NCBI RefSeq assembly: GCF_030165005.1
Contig: NZ_JASNNW010000002.1
Location: forward strand, 372,001 to 436,000
Origin: Blastococcus capsensis
Lineage (GTDB): Bacteria > Actinomycetota > Actinomycetes > Mycobacteriales > Geodermatophilaceae
Direction: 5' to 3'
DNA length: 64,000 bases
Shown here: one piece after another, positions 46,015 through 55,188 of the stretch
How the letters are laid out: the number at the start of each line of letters is the position of its first letter
How positions within the stretch are numbered: the first letter of the stretch is position 1
The notes under the pieces: model-generated
Told to the model about the DNA's origin: nothing
The model's database searches: none
The model's input: the letters and a program-made list of their open reading frames with translations, nothing else
Position numbers and translations under genes: made by a program

Positions 46015-47420
46015 TCTCGCGTGACCGGGTGCGCGCGGCGGTCCGGCGCCTGCCCCTGAGCGTGCGGTTGGGCACCGCCTTCGCCTTCGTGTTCCTCGGG
46101 GTGCTGAGCGTGCTCGTCGCCCTGGCGTACTGGGGTCTCGGGATGACGTTGCGCGCCGAGCTCGACCGAGCACTCGTGGATGCGCTGTCGCAGGTCGAGG
46201 AGCAGCGGCTCTCGGTGACGGAGATCGACGAGCGCGAGCTGGGCGGAGTCGAGTCCTCGGAGATCGAGATCCAGCTCGTGGACCGCTCGCGGATCGTGCT
46301 CGCCGCCACGGACGACGACCTGCACGTGCCCCTGCTCAGCCCGGCGCGCCTGGCCGGCGTCCTGGAGGACGGTGTCCTCTTCGTCGACGCGCACGACGGG
46401 GAGGAGCCGGTGCGCGTTCTCGCCCGGCCGCTGTCGGGCAGCGACGGTCAGGTCCAGGTCCTCGCGGTCGAGATGGACAATCTCGTGGAGAGCCAGGCCG
46501 CGCTCCTCGGTCTCGCCGGGCCACTGGCCGCACTCGCAGGTCTGCTGGCGGGGATGACCGGGTGGCTCGTCGCCCGACGCGGTCTGGCGCCCGTGACCGA
46601 GCTGGCCGCTCAGGCACGGGACCTGAACGCGCGGGACCTCTCGCGCCGACTGGAGTTGCGCCGGTCGGAGAGCGAGATCGCCCGCCTGGGGCAGACCCTG
46701 AACGAGATGCTGGGCCGGATCGAGGATGCGCGGCTGCGGGAACGCCAATTCACCGCCGACGCCAGTCACGAGCTGAGGACCCCGTTGGCGATACTCCGCG
46801 CCGAGGTGGAGCTGGCCCGTGGGCGGGTCGGCGGCGACGCTCGGCTCCGGGAGTCCCTGGACAGCGCGCTCGAGGAGTGCGACCGGCTCACCGATCTCGT
46901 GGACGACCTGCTGCAGGTGGCCCGCGCCGAGGCCGATCGGATGGACCGGACCGCGCTGGTGGACGTCGCGGAGGTCGTGGACGGGTTGCTGCCGCGCTTC
47001 GCGGTTCTCGCCGGGCGCCGGCACGTGACCCTGACGCGGCGTGGCGACGCCGCGGTCCATGCCGATCGGCGCGCGCTCGGCCGGGCGCTCTCCAACCTCG
47101 TGGACAACGCGATCCGGCACGCCCGCCCGGGTGGCCACGTCGAACTGGCGATCGCGCAGAGCCGGACGAGTGTCAGGGTCACGGTCACCGACGACGGTCC
47201 GGGGGTCGACTACGCGGCTCGCGGGTTCGCGACCGAACGCTTCATCCAGCTGGACCCCAGCCGATCCGATGCGGGCGGAGCCGGGCTCGGGCTCGCAATG
47301 GTGGCCTCGATCGCCGCCGCACACCAGGGGGCGCTGGAACTCGCCACGCCGCCCACGGGCAACGGCCTGGCCGCCACGCTGCGGCTCCCGGCACCGACGG
47401 ACGCCGACCCGGCGAGGTAG
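46011..47420 (+). CDS. Two-component sensor histidine kinase
   Basis: A 469-residue membrane kinase. Helices lie near residues 20-45 and 165-190 and enclose an acidic extracytoplasmic domain (EIDERELGGVESSEIEIQL). HAMP follows, then the H-box FTADASHELRTPLAILRAE (about residue 250), N-box NLVDNAIRHA, G1 VTDDGPGV and G2 GGAGLGLAMV. It is partner of the response regulator. The signal is unknown, though the neighbouring PepSY lipoprotein is a candidate modulator. Confidence 0.96.
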   Translation: MISRDRVRAAVRRLPLSVRLGTAFAFVFLGVLSVLVALAYWGLGMTLRAELDRALVDALSQVEEQRLSVTEIDERELGGVESSEIEIQLVDRSRIVLAATDDDLHVPLLSPARLAGVLEDGVLFVDAHDGEEPVRVLARPLSGSDGQVQVLAVEMDNLVESQAALLGLAGPLAALAGLLAGMTGWLVARRGLAPVTELAAQARDLNARDLSRRLELRRSESEIARLGQTLNEMLGRIEDARLRERQFTADASHELRTPLAILRAEVELARGRVGGDARLRESLDSALEECDRLTDLVDDLLQVARAEADRMDRTALVDVAEVVDGLLPRFAVLAGRRHVTLTRRGDAAVHADRRALGRALSNLVDNAIRHARPGGHVELAIAQSRTSVRVTVTDDGPGVDYAARGFATERFIQLDPSRSDAGGAGLGLAMVASIAAAHQGALELATPPTGNGLAATLRLPAPTDADPAR

Positions 47421-47545
47421 CCGGCGTCCGTGACGTGCTCATGGCTCGTGGGCCTGCGTCTTCATCGAATGCTCATCTTCTGTTCACCCTCCGTGACGCC
47501 GCAGGCGAGTAGACTCGCTCGACCGTCTCTCTGCTCCGAACCCCA

Positions 47546-47574
47546 TTGTCAGCGGCAGGCGCCGTCCTTAGAGT
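47546..47574 (+). promoter_or_regulatory. Promoter of the glycosyltransferase/phosphotransferase operon
   Basis: TTGTCA (47546-47551), 17-base spacer, TAGAGT (47569-47574): a good housekeeping-type promoter. It predicts a start near 47581 and a leader of about 215 bases before the first operon gene. A second TAGACT box inside a small palindrome lies at 47510-47515. Confidence 0.6.
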
Positions 47575-47639
47575 CCCCGATCGCCGCACGAGAACTCCGT
47601 CCACGGAGGGACAGCGGTCGAGCTCTCCCGGGGGCGGAT

Positions 47640-47798
47640 GTGGGTTGCGTACTACTGACCGGTATCGCGGACTTCATCGATCCCGACGCGCTGGTCCACT
47701 CCTCGGCCGGTACCCGGACCGGACTGCTGCTGGCTGCCGACGGGGTCGGCAGCCGGGCCGGGGTCGGCCGCGACCAGCTCCTGCGGGGCATGTCGTGA
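47640..47798 (+). CDS. Possible 52-aa leader ORF of the operon
   Basis: GTG 47640 reads VGCVLLTGIADFIDPDALVH and on to RDQLLRGMS, with the stop overlapping the next gene's GTG (GTGA, 47795-47798). A GGGGGCGG stretch precedes it. It has no recognised family. It may be a leader peptide that couples translation into the first glycosyltransferase, or a degenerate gene end. Confidence 0.3.
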   Translation: MGCVLLTGIADFIDPDALVHSSAGTRTGLLLAADGVGSRAGVGRDQLLRGMS

Positions 47799-49039
47799 GC
47801 GACGCACACGAGCCGCGGCTGCTCATCTATTCGCAGGACGGATTGGGCCTGGGCCACCAGCGACGCACCACCCTGCTGGCGAACGAGTTCCTGAACCGGT
47901 GCCCCGGTGCGAGCGCCCTCACCGTCTCGGACTCGCCCCTCGGGAAGTTCTTCGCGTCGGCGACGGGACACGACTACTGCAAGCTCCCGTCGGTGCAGAA
48001 GGTCGGCCCCGGGAACTGGCGGCCGGTCTCGCTGGCCTCCTCGTTCGCCGACGTCCTCGACGTGCGGCGGGCGATCCTGCGGTCCACGGTCCAGGCCTTC
48101 CGTCCCGACGTGCTCCTCGTGGACCACATGCCGCACGGCGCCATGGGCGAGCTCGTGCCGACGCTCGAGCTGCTGAGAGACGAGTCGACCGTCGTCGTCC
48201 TCGGCCTGCGCGACATCCTCGACGCGCCCTCGGTCGTACGGGAACGGTGGCAACTGGAAGGTGCGTTCGAAGCTGTCGAACGCTACTACGACCGGGTGCT
48301 GGTGTACGGCTCGTCGGACGTCTTCGACGTCGCCGCCGAGTACGGCTGGCCCGATGCCGCGAGGTCGAAGATCCGGTACTGCGGTTACGTCTGCTCCCCA
48401 CCGCCGGTCGTGCCCGAGTCCGTACGGTCCCGGTATCTCGACGACGGGGGCGAGGGCTCCCTCGTCGTCGCCATGGCCGGGGGTGGCGCCGACGCCTATC
48501 CGCTGTTCGACGCACTCCTCGCCGCCGTGCCGGCCATGCAGGCGGCCGGCCGCTGCCACGTCGTCCTGGTCACCGGCCCGTTCCTGCCCGCCGAGCGGCA
48601 ACTGGACCTGGTCCGGCGCGCCGAGGACCTCCCCGTCACCGTCCTCGCGTCGGTGTCGGACGCCGTGGCCTACGCCGCGTCGGCCGATCTGGTCGTGGCG
48701 ATGGCGGGGTACAACACCACGGCGGAGATCCTCTCGGTCGGAACGCCGGCGCTGCTGGTCCCTCGTCCGGGGCCGAGCGCCGAGCAGCAGATGCGTGCCC
48801 GGTTGTTCGCCGAGCGCGGGTGGGTCGACTGGCTGCGTCCGGCGGATCTGGATGCGGAGTCCCTGGGCTGCGCGGTCATCGACGCCCTGCACACCCGGTC
48901 GGCCATGAGGCCGGTACGTCCCCCGGACCTGTCGGGGCGCACTACGGGTACCGAGTGGCTGATCGAGTCGCTCGACCCGACGTCGAGCCGCATGTCCTCG
49001 GTCGCGGACGTGCCCGACGGCGACTACCTGCTGGCATGA
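47795..49039 (+). CDS. MurG-like glycosyltransferase (GT28-type, GT-B fold)
   Basis: A 414-residue protein. The N-terminal LLIYSQDGLGLGHQRRTTLLANEFL is the hallmark of a predicted glycosyltransferase group related to GT28. The C-terminal half has VVAMAGGGADAYPLFDALLAA and VVAMAGYNTTAEILSVGTPALLVPRPGPSAEQQMRA, the nucleotide-sugar-binding side. Acceptor and donor are unknown. It is the first large gene of an eight-gene overlapping operon. GTG 47795; it overlaps the next gene by 4 bases. Confidence 0.85.
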   Translation: MSDAHEPRLLIYSQDGLGLGHQRRTTLLANEFLNRCPGASALTVSDSPLGKFFASATGHDYCKLPSVQKVGPGNWRPVSLASSFADVLDVRRAILRSTVQAFRPDVLLVDHMPHGAMGELVPTLELLRDESTVVVLGLRDILDAPSVVRERWQLEGAFEAVERYYDRVLVYGSSDVFDVAAEYGWPDAARSKIRYCGYVCSPPPVVPESVRSRYLDDGGEGSLVVAMAGGGADAYPLFDALLAAVPAMQAAGRCHVVLVTGPFLPAERQLDLVRRAEDLPVTVLASVSDAVAYAASADLVVAMAGYNTTAEILSVGTPALLVPRPGPSAEQQMRARLFAERGWVDWLRPADLDAESLGCAVIDALHTRSAMRPVRPPDLSGRTTGTEWLIESLDPTSSRMSSVADVPDGDYLLA

Positions 49040-50436
49040 CGATGGCCGCCCGGTCCGCAGTCTCCGGATGCTCCTCCGCACTCGACCGCGCGCTCGCCGC
49101 CGGCGGGGGGCACCGGCCGGTCGCCGAGTTCCTCGGCCTGGTCGCGCCGGGCGAGGTCCGCGACGCCGTGCGGCGCTGCCTGCCGGTCGGCACCGATGCG
49201 GAGCTGCACCTGGTCCGTGCGAAGCTCAAGCCGGGACGCAAGCTGACGGCCGAGTACGGCGTGGTGCTGTCCCCCGGCGGGCTCGAGCGCCGCATCTTGG
49301 TCACCTGGGTGGCGTCGGGCCTCCCGGCGCCCGGCCGGCATGCCAGCAGCGAGGCCGAGGCGCGACGGCGGGGGGTGCTCGCGCCGTTCCGCCGGTCGTG
49401 GGCCACCACGGGCGACGGCAGGATGACCGTCTCCGTGGCGCCGGTCGACGAGGCCTTCCCCCAGTTGGTGCGGCTGCACGACCCGGCACATCTGCACGAC
49501 CTCCTCGCGAGGGCGTTCCCCGCCGGGCCCTTCGGCGAGGTGGCGACCGGAGACGTCACCGTCGAGACCGTCCGCTACCGGCCGGGACATCGCCACGTCC
49601 TGCGGGTGGGCGCCGGCGTGGACGGCTCCGCAGTGTTCGCCAAGGTCTACCGCGACGACACCGGACGGCGGACGGTGGGGGCGGCCGCGCGGGCCGCCGC
49701 GGCCTTCGCCGCTGCCGGAGGCGAGGCGGTCGTGACCCCTCCGGGTCCCGGTGCCTACTCGCCGGCGGAGCGCGCCGCTCTCTGGCCCGAGGTGCCCGGC
49801 ACGCCGCTGTCCGAGGTGATCACCCTGTCCGGCCGGGGCGCCGTCGACGTCGTGCAGGCGGCCGGTTCGACCCTGCGGGTGCTGCACGACGCCGGGTCCG
49901 CCGACGGATCGGCCGAGGAGCCGCGGAGTTGCCCCGACGCCTTCGGGCAGGCCGCTGAGACGCTCCGGACGGCCGAGGTCGTCGACGTCCTGGCGCCGGC
50001 CGTGGGGGCACGGTTGCGCCGCACGGTCGGCCGGGTGCTGGAGTCGATCGCCGCGCTTCCCGTCGAGGCGCCGACGCTGGTGCACGGCGACTTCAAGTGC
50101 GACAACCTCGTCGTCAGCGGTTCCCGGGTGCACCTGCTGGACTTCGACCGGTGCGGACGCGGGGATCCCGCCGCCGACGTGGGCAAGTTCTTCGCGGACC
50201 TGCGCTGGTGGTCGGCGGGGGACGCCGCTGTGCGGGCGCGGCTGCACGCGGCCTTCCTCGACGGGTACGGCGCGGTGGACCCGGCGCGCGCGGCCCGGGC
50301 ACGGGCGTTCGACACCCTGCTGCAGTTGCGGATCGCCGCGCGACGCGTGCCGATCCAGGATCCCGGCTGGGAGGAGCGCGCCACCCGCCTGGTGGACGCG
50401 GCCGTGATCACGCTGGCCGAGGAGCCGGGCCCGTGA
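49036..50436 (+). CDS. APH-superfamily phosphotransferase A (canonical catalytic loop)
   Basis: 466 residues. The N-terminal part has LVRAKLKPGRKLTAEYGV, then the N-lobe motif VETVRYRPGHRHVLRV with an ATP-lysine candidate in VFAKVYRD. The C-lobe has the catalytic loop VHGDFKCDN (H350, D352, N357) and the metal motif LLDFDRCGRGDPAADVGKFFADL. This is a complete aminoglycoside/choline-kinase-type fold, so it probably phosphorylates a small molecule or sugar. Among the operon's five such proteins it is the only one with the textbook Asn in the loop. Confidence 0.85.
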   Translation: MTMAARSAVSGCSSALDRALAAGGGHRPVAEFLGLVAPGEVRDAVRRCLPVGTDAELHLVRAKLKPGRKLTAEYGVVLSPGGLERRILVTWVASGLPAPGRHASSEAEARRRGVLAPFRRSWATTGDGRMTVSVAPVDEAFPQLVRLHDPAHLHDLLARAFPAGPFGEVATGDVTVETVRYRPGHRHVLRVGAGVDGSAVFAKVYRDDTGRRTVGAAARAAAAFAAAGGEAVVTPPGPGAYSPAERAALWPEVPGTPLSEVITLSGRGAVDVVQAAGSTLRVLHDAGSADGSAEEPRSCPDAFGQAAETLRTAEVVDVLAPAVGARLRRTVGRVLESIAALPVEAPTLVHGDFKCDNLVVSGSRVHLLDFDRCGRGDPAADVGKFFADLRWWSAGDAAVRARLHAAFLDGYGAVDPARAARARAFDTLLQLRIAARRVPIQDPGWEERATRLVDAAVITLAEEPGP

Positions 50437-52622
50437 CGGCCGTGGTCGCTCCGGCTCCCGCGCTGGACCCGGCACTGCCCGACCTGTCCCGAGCCCTGTC
50501 GGCGCATCCACCCGGCACGGCCCCCGAGGACGACTGCCGTGTCCTCCACGTCGAGTGGCTGCCCCGGCGCCGATGCCGTGTGGTCCACGAGGTCCGGGCC
50601 CCCGGGCGGAGGACGACGCTGATCGCATACGTCATCACGCCCTCGGGAACCACGGTCGAGGCCCCGGCGGACGATCCCGGGCTCCCCGGCCTGGCCGCCG
50701 CGCTGAACCCGGCTCACGTGAGCGACCGCCTGGCCGTGCTGCTCGGGACCCGGATCCGTGCCTGCGCGATCACGCCGATCGCCTACCGTCCCGCAACCCG
50801 GGCGGTCGTGGCGTACGACGTCGAGGCGGCACCCGGCCGGACGAGGCTCTACGCCAAGGTCCTGGCCGAGGGCTGCGAGCGCTACGCGGCGGCGGCCGCG
50901 GCCATCTCCGCATGGGCGCGCGGACGGGGAGCGCCCGCTCCCGTGCCCGACGTCGTGGCCGTGTGGCGCGATCTCGGCGCGGTCGTCCAGCAGGCAGCAC
51001 CCGGACGCGACCTCTCCGGCGTGCTCAGGGACGACGCGCTTCCCGAGCGGGAACGTCTCGGCTACGCCGAACTCCTCGGGCAACTGCTCGCCCGGATCCA
51101 CGCGACGCCGTGGGCGACCGGACCGCGGTGGAGCGCGGAGGACGAGCTGAGCGCCCTGGAGCTCCTGCTGCCCGCCACGTGCCATGCCGATCCCGCGGTC
51201 GGGCGCCGGCTCGCCACGCTGCTGGACCGCCTCGCCGACGTGCTGCCGGCCGAGGAGCAGCCGGTGTTCTCCCACGGCGCCTTCCGCAGCGGCCAGGTGC
51301 TGCTGGCCGACGGCGTCCTCTCCCTCCTCGACCTGGACACGGTGAGCAGTTCTGACCCGGCGCGGGATGCCGGGAACGCGTTCGCCTACCTGTCGTGGGC
51401 AGCCGTTCGCGGCGCGCTGGAACCGGGCCTGGCCGCTGCGCTGCAGGAGGTGTTCCTCGCCGGGTACGCCGACGGCCGGGCGAGGCTGGACACCGAGGCC
51501 GTCGTGTGGTGGACCGCGGCGGCGATGGCGAAGATCGCGGGCCGTCGCTTCCGGGGCCTCGCCACCACGGAGTGGGGCTCCGTCCCCGAACTCCTGGGCC
51601 GCGCCGGCATGCTCGTGGCCCCGGTGGCCGCCGTCGGGATACCCGGCCAGGGAGCACAGCCGGGCTCGCCGCCGTCAGTGGACCCCCTCGACGCCGACCG
51701 GATGACCGACGTCCTGCGCCGCGTGCCCGCCCTGCGGGCCGCCGACGGCCTCCGCGTGGTCCATGCCCGGCCCCTCGCCGTCGCGGCGGGCCGACGACGG
51801 GTCGTGCGGTACGAGGTCGAGGGTCTCGTCGGCGGCCCCGTGGCGCTGGTCGGGAAGAGCTACGCCGATCGGCACCGGTCCTCCATCGCCTACGACAACC
51901 TCCGGCTGCTCCACGGCGAGGTCTTCGCGGGGACGCCGACGTGCACCGTCCCCGCACCGGTCTGCCACCTCCCCGCGCAGCGCATGGTGCTGTACCGGGA
52001 GGTGGCCGGTACCGCGCTCGACCAGCCGGCCGCCGGGAACGGCGTACCCGCAGCCGGCCTGGCCGCCCGATGGCTGGCCACGCTGCACGGCTCCGCAGCC
52101 GTGCTCGCCCGCCGCCTGGACCTCACCCACGAGCTGGTCGACGTCGGGACGTGGGCGGCGTGCGTGGGGGACAGGGCGCCAGAGGCCCGGGCAGCGGCCC
52201 ATCTCCTGGCCGAACGGCTGGCCGCCGCTGCCGCGGAGCTGCCGGCCCTGCCGGAGGTGCCGATCCACAAGGACTTCCACGCCGGTCATGTACTCGTCGT
52301 GCCCGACGGCGTCGCCGTCATCGACCTCGACGAGGCCCGCATGGGCGATCCCGCTCTCGACGTCGCGCACCTCACCGCCTGTCTCGACGCCTTCCCGTCG
52401 CCCCGAGCGGTCGAGATCCGGGCCGCCTTCCTCGATGCCTACGGCGCGCTCCCCGGCCCCGCGCCGGAGGTGCGCGTGGCCTTCTTCGGCGCCTACACGA
52501 ACCTGAAGATCGCCAAGCAGCTCGTCACGGAACGGGGCCCGGTGCGCCCGGCGCCCGGTCAGGAGCGGGCGACGGCTCTGACGTCGGCGCTCCGGAGGGG
52601 AGTGGCGTGCCTCGACATGTGA
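50433..52622 (+). CDS. Tandem APH-superfamily phosphotransferase B (two kinase-like units)
   Basis: 729 residues holding two successive kinase-like units. Unit 1 (about 1-400) has ITPIAYRPATRAVVAYDV and, where a catalytic loop should be, SHGAFRSGQ: His281 is kept but Ala283 replaces the catalytic Asp, then LLDLDTV and DPARDAGNAFAYL. Unit 2 (about 410-729) has VVRYEVEG, VALVGKSYADR, IHKDFHAGH (H612, D614, His619 in place of Asn) and VIDLDEARMGDPALDVAHL. Unit 1 is therefore probably a pseudokinase or regulator and unit 2 the candidate active half. It overlaps the next gene by 16 bases. Confidence 0.82.
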   Translation: MTAVVAPAPALDPALPDLSRALSAHPPGTAPEDDCRVLHVEWLPRRRCRVVHEVRAPGRRTTLIAYVITPSGTTVEAPADDPGLPGLAAALNPAHVSDRLAVLLGTRIRACAITPIAYRPATRAVVAYDVEAAPGRTRLYAKVLAEGCERYAAAAAAISAWARGRGAPAPVPDVVAVWRDLGAVVQQAAPGRDLSGVLRDDALPERERLGYAELLGQLLARIHATPWATGPRWSAEDELSALELLLPATCHADPAVGRRLATLLDRLADVLPAEEQPVFSHGAFRSGQVLLADGVLSLLDLDTVSSSDPARDAGNAFAYLSWAAVRGALEPGLAAALQEVFLAGYADGRARLDTEAVVWWTAAAMAKIAGRRFRGLATTEWGSVPELLGRAGMLVAPVAAVGIPGQGAQPGSPPSVDPLDADRMTDVLRRVPALRAADGLRVVHARPLAVAAGRRRVVRYEVEGLVGGPVALVGKSYADRHRSSIAYDNLRLLHGEVFAGTPTCTVPAPVCHLPAQRMVLYREVAGTALDQPAAGNGVPAAGLAARWLATLHGSAAVLARRLDLTHELVDVGTWAACVGDRAPEARAAAHLLAERLAAAAAELPALPEVPIHKDFHAGHVLVVPDGVAVIDLDEARMGDPALDVAHLTACLDAFPSPRAVEIRAAFLDAYGALPGPAPEVRVAFFGAYTNLKIAKQLVTERGPVRPAPGQERATALTSALRRGVACLDM

Positions 52623-53866
52623 TGTACCTCGTGCGCAGCTGGCCCCGGCTGTCGCAGACCTTCGTCGTCGACGAGGTGATCGCCCAGGAGAAGCTGGGGA
52701 CCCGGCTCGAGCTCTACAGCCTGACGCGCTCGGGGGAGCCGCTCGTGCAGCCGCAGGTCGGGTCCGTGACCGCGCCGGTCCACTACCTCGACCAGCGTCG
52801 TCCGCGTCCCTGGCGCGCCGCGATGCGTGATCATGCCCTCGTGGCGCGCTCGGCGCCCCGTGCCTATGCGGCGACGACGGTGTTCGCGGCGCTCCGGCCG
52901 CACCTGACCCGCGGCTACGCGACGCTGTCGACCCTCGGCTGCTTCGCCGCCGCGGTGCGACTCGGCGCGGAGGTCCACCGGGCCCGCCTGCGCGGTACGC
53001 CGTTCGACCACCTGCACGCGCACTTCGCGCACGACCCGGCCCTCACGGTGCTGTTCACCAGCCGGCTGACCCGCGTGCCGTACAGCGTCACCGCCCACGC
53101 GCGCGACCTCTACCAGACCCGGGCCGGCAACCTGCGCACCCGCGTCCGCGGCGCGACGGCAGTGGTGACCTGCTGCGCCGCCAACGTCGACTACCTGCAC
53201 TCGGTGCTGCCGGCGTCGCTCCATCCCCGCGTGCACCTCGTCCACCACGGCGTCGAGGTCGACCGCTTCGTCCCCGCACCGCGGACCGGCGCCGGTTCCC
53301 CGGTCGAGATCGTCTCCGTCGGACGGCTGGTCGAGAAGAAGGGGTTCGCCGATCTGTTGCACGCCTGCCTGCGGGTGAAGGAGACGACGACCGCGCCCTT
53401 CCGGCTGCGCATCTACGGGGACGGACCGATGCGGGCCGATCTCGTCGACCTCCGCGACCGGCTCGGGCTGCACGACGAGGTCGAGCTGGTGGGGGAGCGC
53501 GACGCGGAGGAGATCCTGCGCGCCTATCAGCGGGCCGACATCTTCGCGCTCACTCCCTGCGTGACGGCCGACGGCGACCGGGATGGTGTGCCGAACGTCA
53601 TCGTCGAGGCGATGGCGTGCGGCCTGCCGGTCGTCACCACCGACGCGGGCGGGATACCGGAGGCGGTGCGGCACCGCGTGAACGGCCTGGTCGCCTCCCC
53701 GCGCGACGTCGGGACACTGGCCCGTCACCTCACCGCGCTGGTCGCCGACGAGGCCTGCCGCTGGAGGCTGGGCGACGCCGGACGCCGCATGGTCGAGCAG
53801 CGTTTCGACGTCCGCTCGGCCGCCTGCCGGCTGTCCGCCGTGTTCGCCGGAGCGACGGCGCCATGA
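52607..53866 (+). CDS. GT4-type glycosyltransferase
   Basis: 419 residues, GT-B fold. The N-terminal VRSWPRLSQTFVVDEV and HLHAHFAHDPA resemble colanic-acid/exopolysaccharide GT4 enzymes. The C-half has SVGRLVEKKGFADLL, RIYGDGPMR, and the sugar-nucleotide-binding DRDGVPNVIVEAMACGLPVVTTDAGGIPE. GTG 52607 has GGAGGGGAG upstream; ATG 52622 is an alternative. It suggests that the operon builds a glycan or glycolipid. Confidence 0.9.
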   Translation: MPRHVMYLVRSWPRLSQTFVVDEVIAQEKLGTRLELYSLTRSGEPLVQPQVGSVTAPVHYLDQRRPRPWRAAMRDHALVARSAPRAYAATTVFAALRPHLTRGYATLSTLGCFAAAVRLGAEVHRARLRGTPFDHLHAHFAHDPALTVLFTSRLTRVPYSVTAHARDLYQTRAGNLRTRVRGATAVVTCCAANVDYLHSVLPASLHPRVHLVHHGVEVDRFVPAPRTGAGSPVEIVSVGRLVEKKGFADLLHACLRVKETTTAPFRLRIYGDGPMRADLVDLRDRLGLHDEVELVGERDAEEILRAYQRADIFALTPCVTADGDRDGVPNVIVEAMACGLPVVTTDAGGIPEAVRHRVNGLVASPRDVGTLARHLTALVADEACRWRLGDAGRRMVEQRFDVRSAACRLSAVFAGATAP

Positions 53867-55188
53867 CTCCTCTGCGGCTGCCCGGCGCCGCGACGCCCCC
53901 GGTCCCGCTGCGTCGCGTCGAGGAGATGATGGATGCCCACGTCATGGGTCCCCGCCTCAGCGCGGCGATCGGCGCGGGGGGACACGGCCGATGCCACGTC
54001 CTGGACGCCAAGTTCGAGCCCGGCGTGCGGTGCACCGTCCTCTACCGTGCCGGTGACCGGCTCGTGCGTGGTGATCTGCTGGCCGATGTCACGGGGGACG
54101 AGGGCTTCTCGCGGGCCGTCGTGGCCCCCGGGGTGCGGCTGTCCGTCTACCCGCACGATCCGGATCTGCCCGGGCTGGCCGACGTGGCGGACCCGGCGAG
54201 GCTGCGCCGCGCGCTCGGTGCGGCGCTGGGGGACGCCCTGCACGGTGGGGGCCCGATCGTCCGGTGCCGCGTGGACCTCGTGCGCTACCGGCCCGGCAAG
54301 CGGGCGACCCTGGCGGTGCAGGTCCGTGGTCGGTCGGGGACGTCGGCCGCCCGCGCGCAGCGGTTCGTCGTCAAGAGCTATCACGACGGCGGGAAGGCGG
54401 CGGCGGTCGCGGCGGAGGCGGTGCTGCTCGACGCCACTGCCGATCCGGCCGCACCGCTGCGCTTCGCAGCCGTGCGCGCCCACCTGCCCGATCTGTCGCT
54501 GGTCGTCCAGGAGCACGTCGCCGGCGTCCGCCTCGACGAGGTGCTCCGCCGTCCGGGCACCGCGCCGGGGCGCGCGCTCGAGCGGGCCGCCGCGGCGCTC
54601 GCCGCGTTCCACGCTCAGCCCGTCGTCAGCGGCCGCACCCGCGTCATCGACGCCGAGCTGGCCCGCTTCGTCACCCGCGGACGCCGGGTGGCGCAGGTCG
54701 ACCGTGGGACCGGTGCCGCTCTCGTGGATCTCGCCAACCGGCTCACCGCGACGAGGGACGACGTCCCGGGAGGGGTCGTCGGGCTCGTGCACGGGGACTG
54801 CAAGCCCAGCCAGTTCCTCCTGCGCGGGGAGCGGGAGGTCGTGCTGCTGGACCTCGACTCGTGCGGACGGGCCGACCCCGCCGGCGACGTGGGGATCTTC
54901 CTGGCCACGCTGCGCCAGCACGGGATCCGGGACGCGCTGGCGCGCCGGACCACACCGCCGGCCGCGGCGGTGCAGGGCGCTCTCGCGGAGGTGTTCCTCG
55001 CCGGGTACCTGACCGCAGCGGGAGGAGCGTCGGACGACGACCTGCGGCGGCGGATCGCGTGGTACGAAGCGGTCGCCCTGGAGCGCAAGGCGCTCCGGTG
55101 CTTCGCCCGGGCACCGAGGTCGCCGCTGACCCGGGCGCTCGTGGAGCACGCGCACGCCCGTCTGGACCGGTCGGGCGCAAACCGATGA
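53863..55188 (+). CDS. APH-superfamily phosphotransferase C (HGD-Q loop)
   Basis: 441 residues. Two related N-terminal strand motifs are visible: DAKFEPGVRCTVLYRAG and VDLVRYRPGKRATLAVQV. The ATP-lysine candidate is in FVVKSYHDGGK. The catalytic loop is VHGDCKPSQ (H310, D312, Q317) and the metal motif LLDLDSCGRADPAGDVGIFLATL. Gln in place of Asn recalls the HGDxHxGQ loop of maltokinases. It overlaps both neighbours by 4 bases. Confidence 0.85.
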   Translation: MTPLRLPGAATPPVPLRRVEEMMDAHVMGPRLSAAIGAGGHGRCHVLDAKFEPGVRCTVLYRAGDRLVRGDLLADVTGDEGFSRAVVAPGVRLSVYPHDPDLPGLADVADPARLRRALGAALGDALHGGGPIVRCRVDLVRYRPGKRATLAVQVRGRSGTSAARAQRFVVKSYHDGGKAAAVAAEAVLLDATADPAAPLRFAAVRAHLPDLSLVVQEHVAGVRLDEVLRRPGTAPGRALERAAAALAAFHAQPVVSGRTRVIDAELARFVTRGRRVAQVDRGTGAALVDLANRLTATRDDVPGGVVGLVHGDCKPSQFLLRGEREVVLLDLDSCGRADPAGDVGIFLATLRQHGIRDALARRTTPPAAAVQGALAEVFLAGYLTAAGGASDDDLRRRIAWYEAVALERKALRCFARAPRSPLTRALVEHAHARLDRSGANR

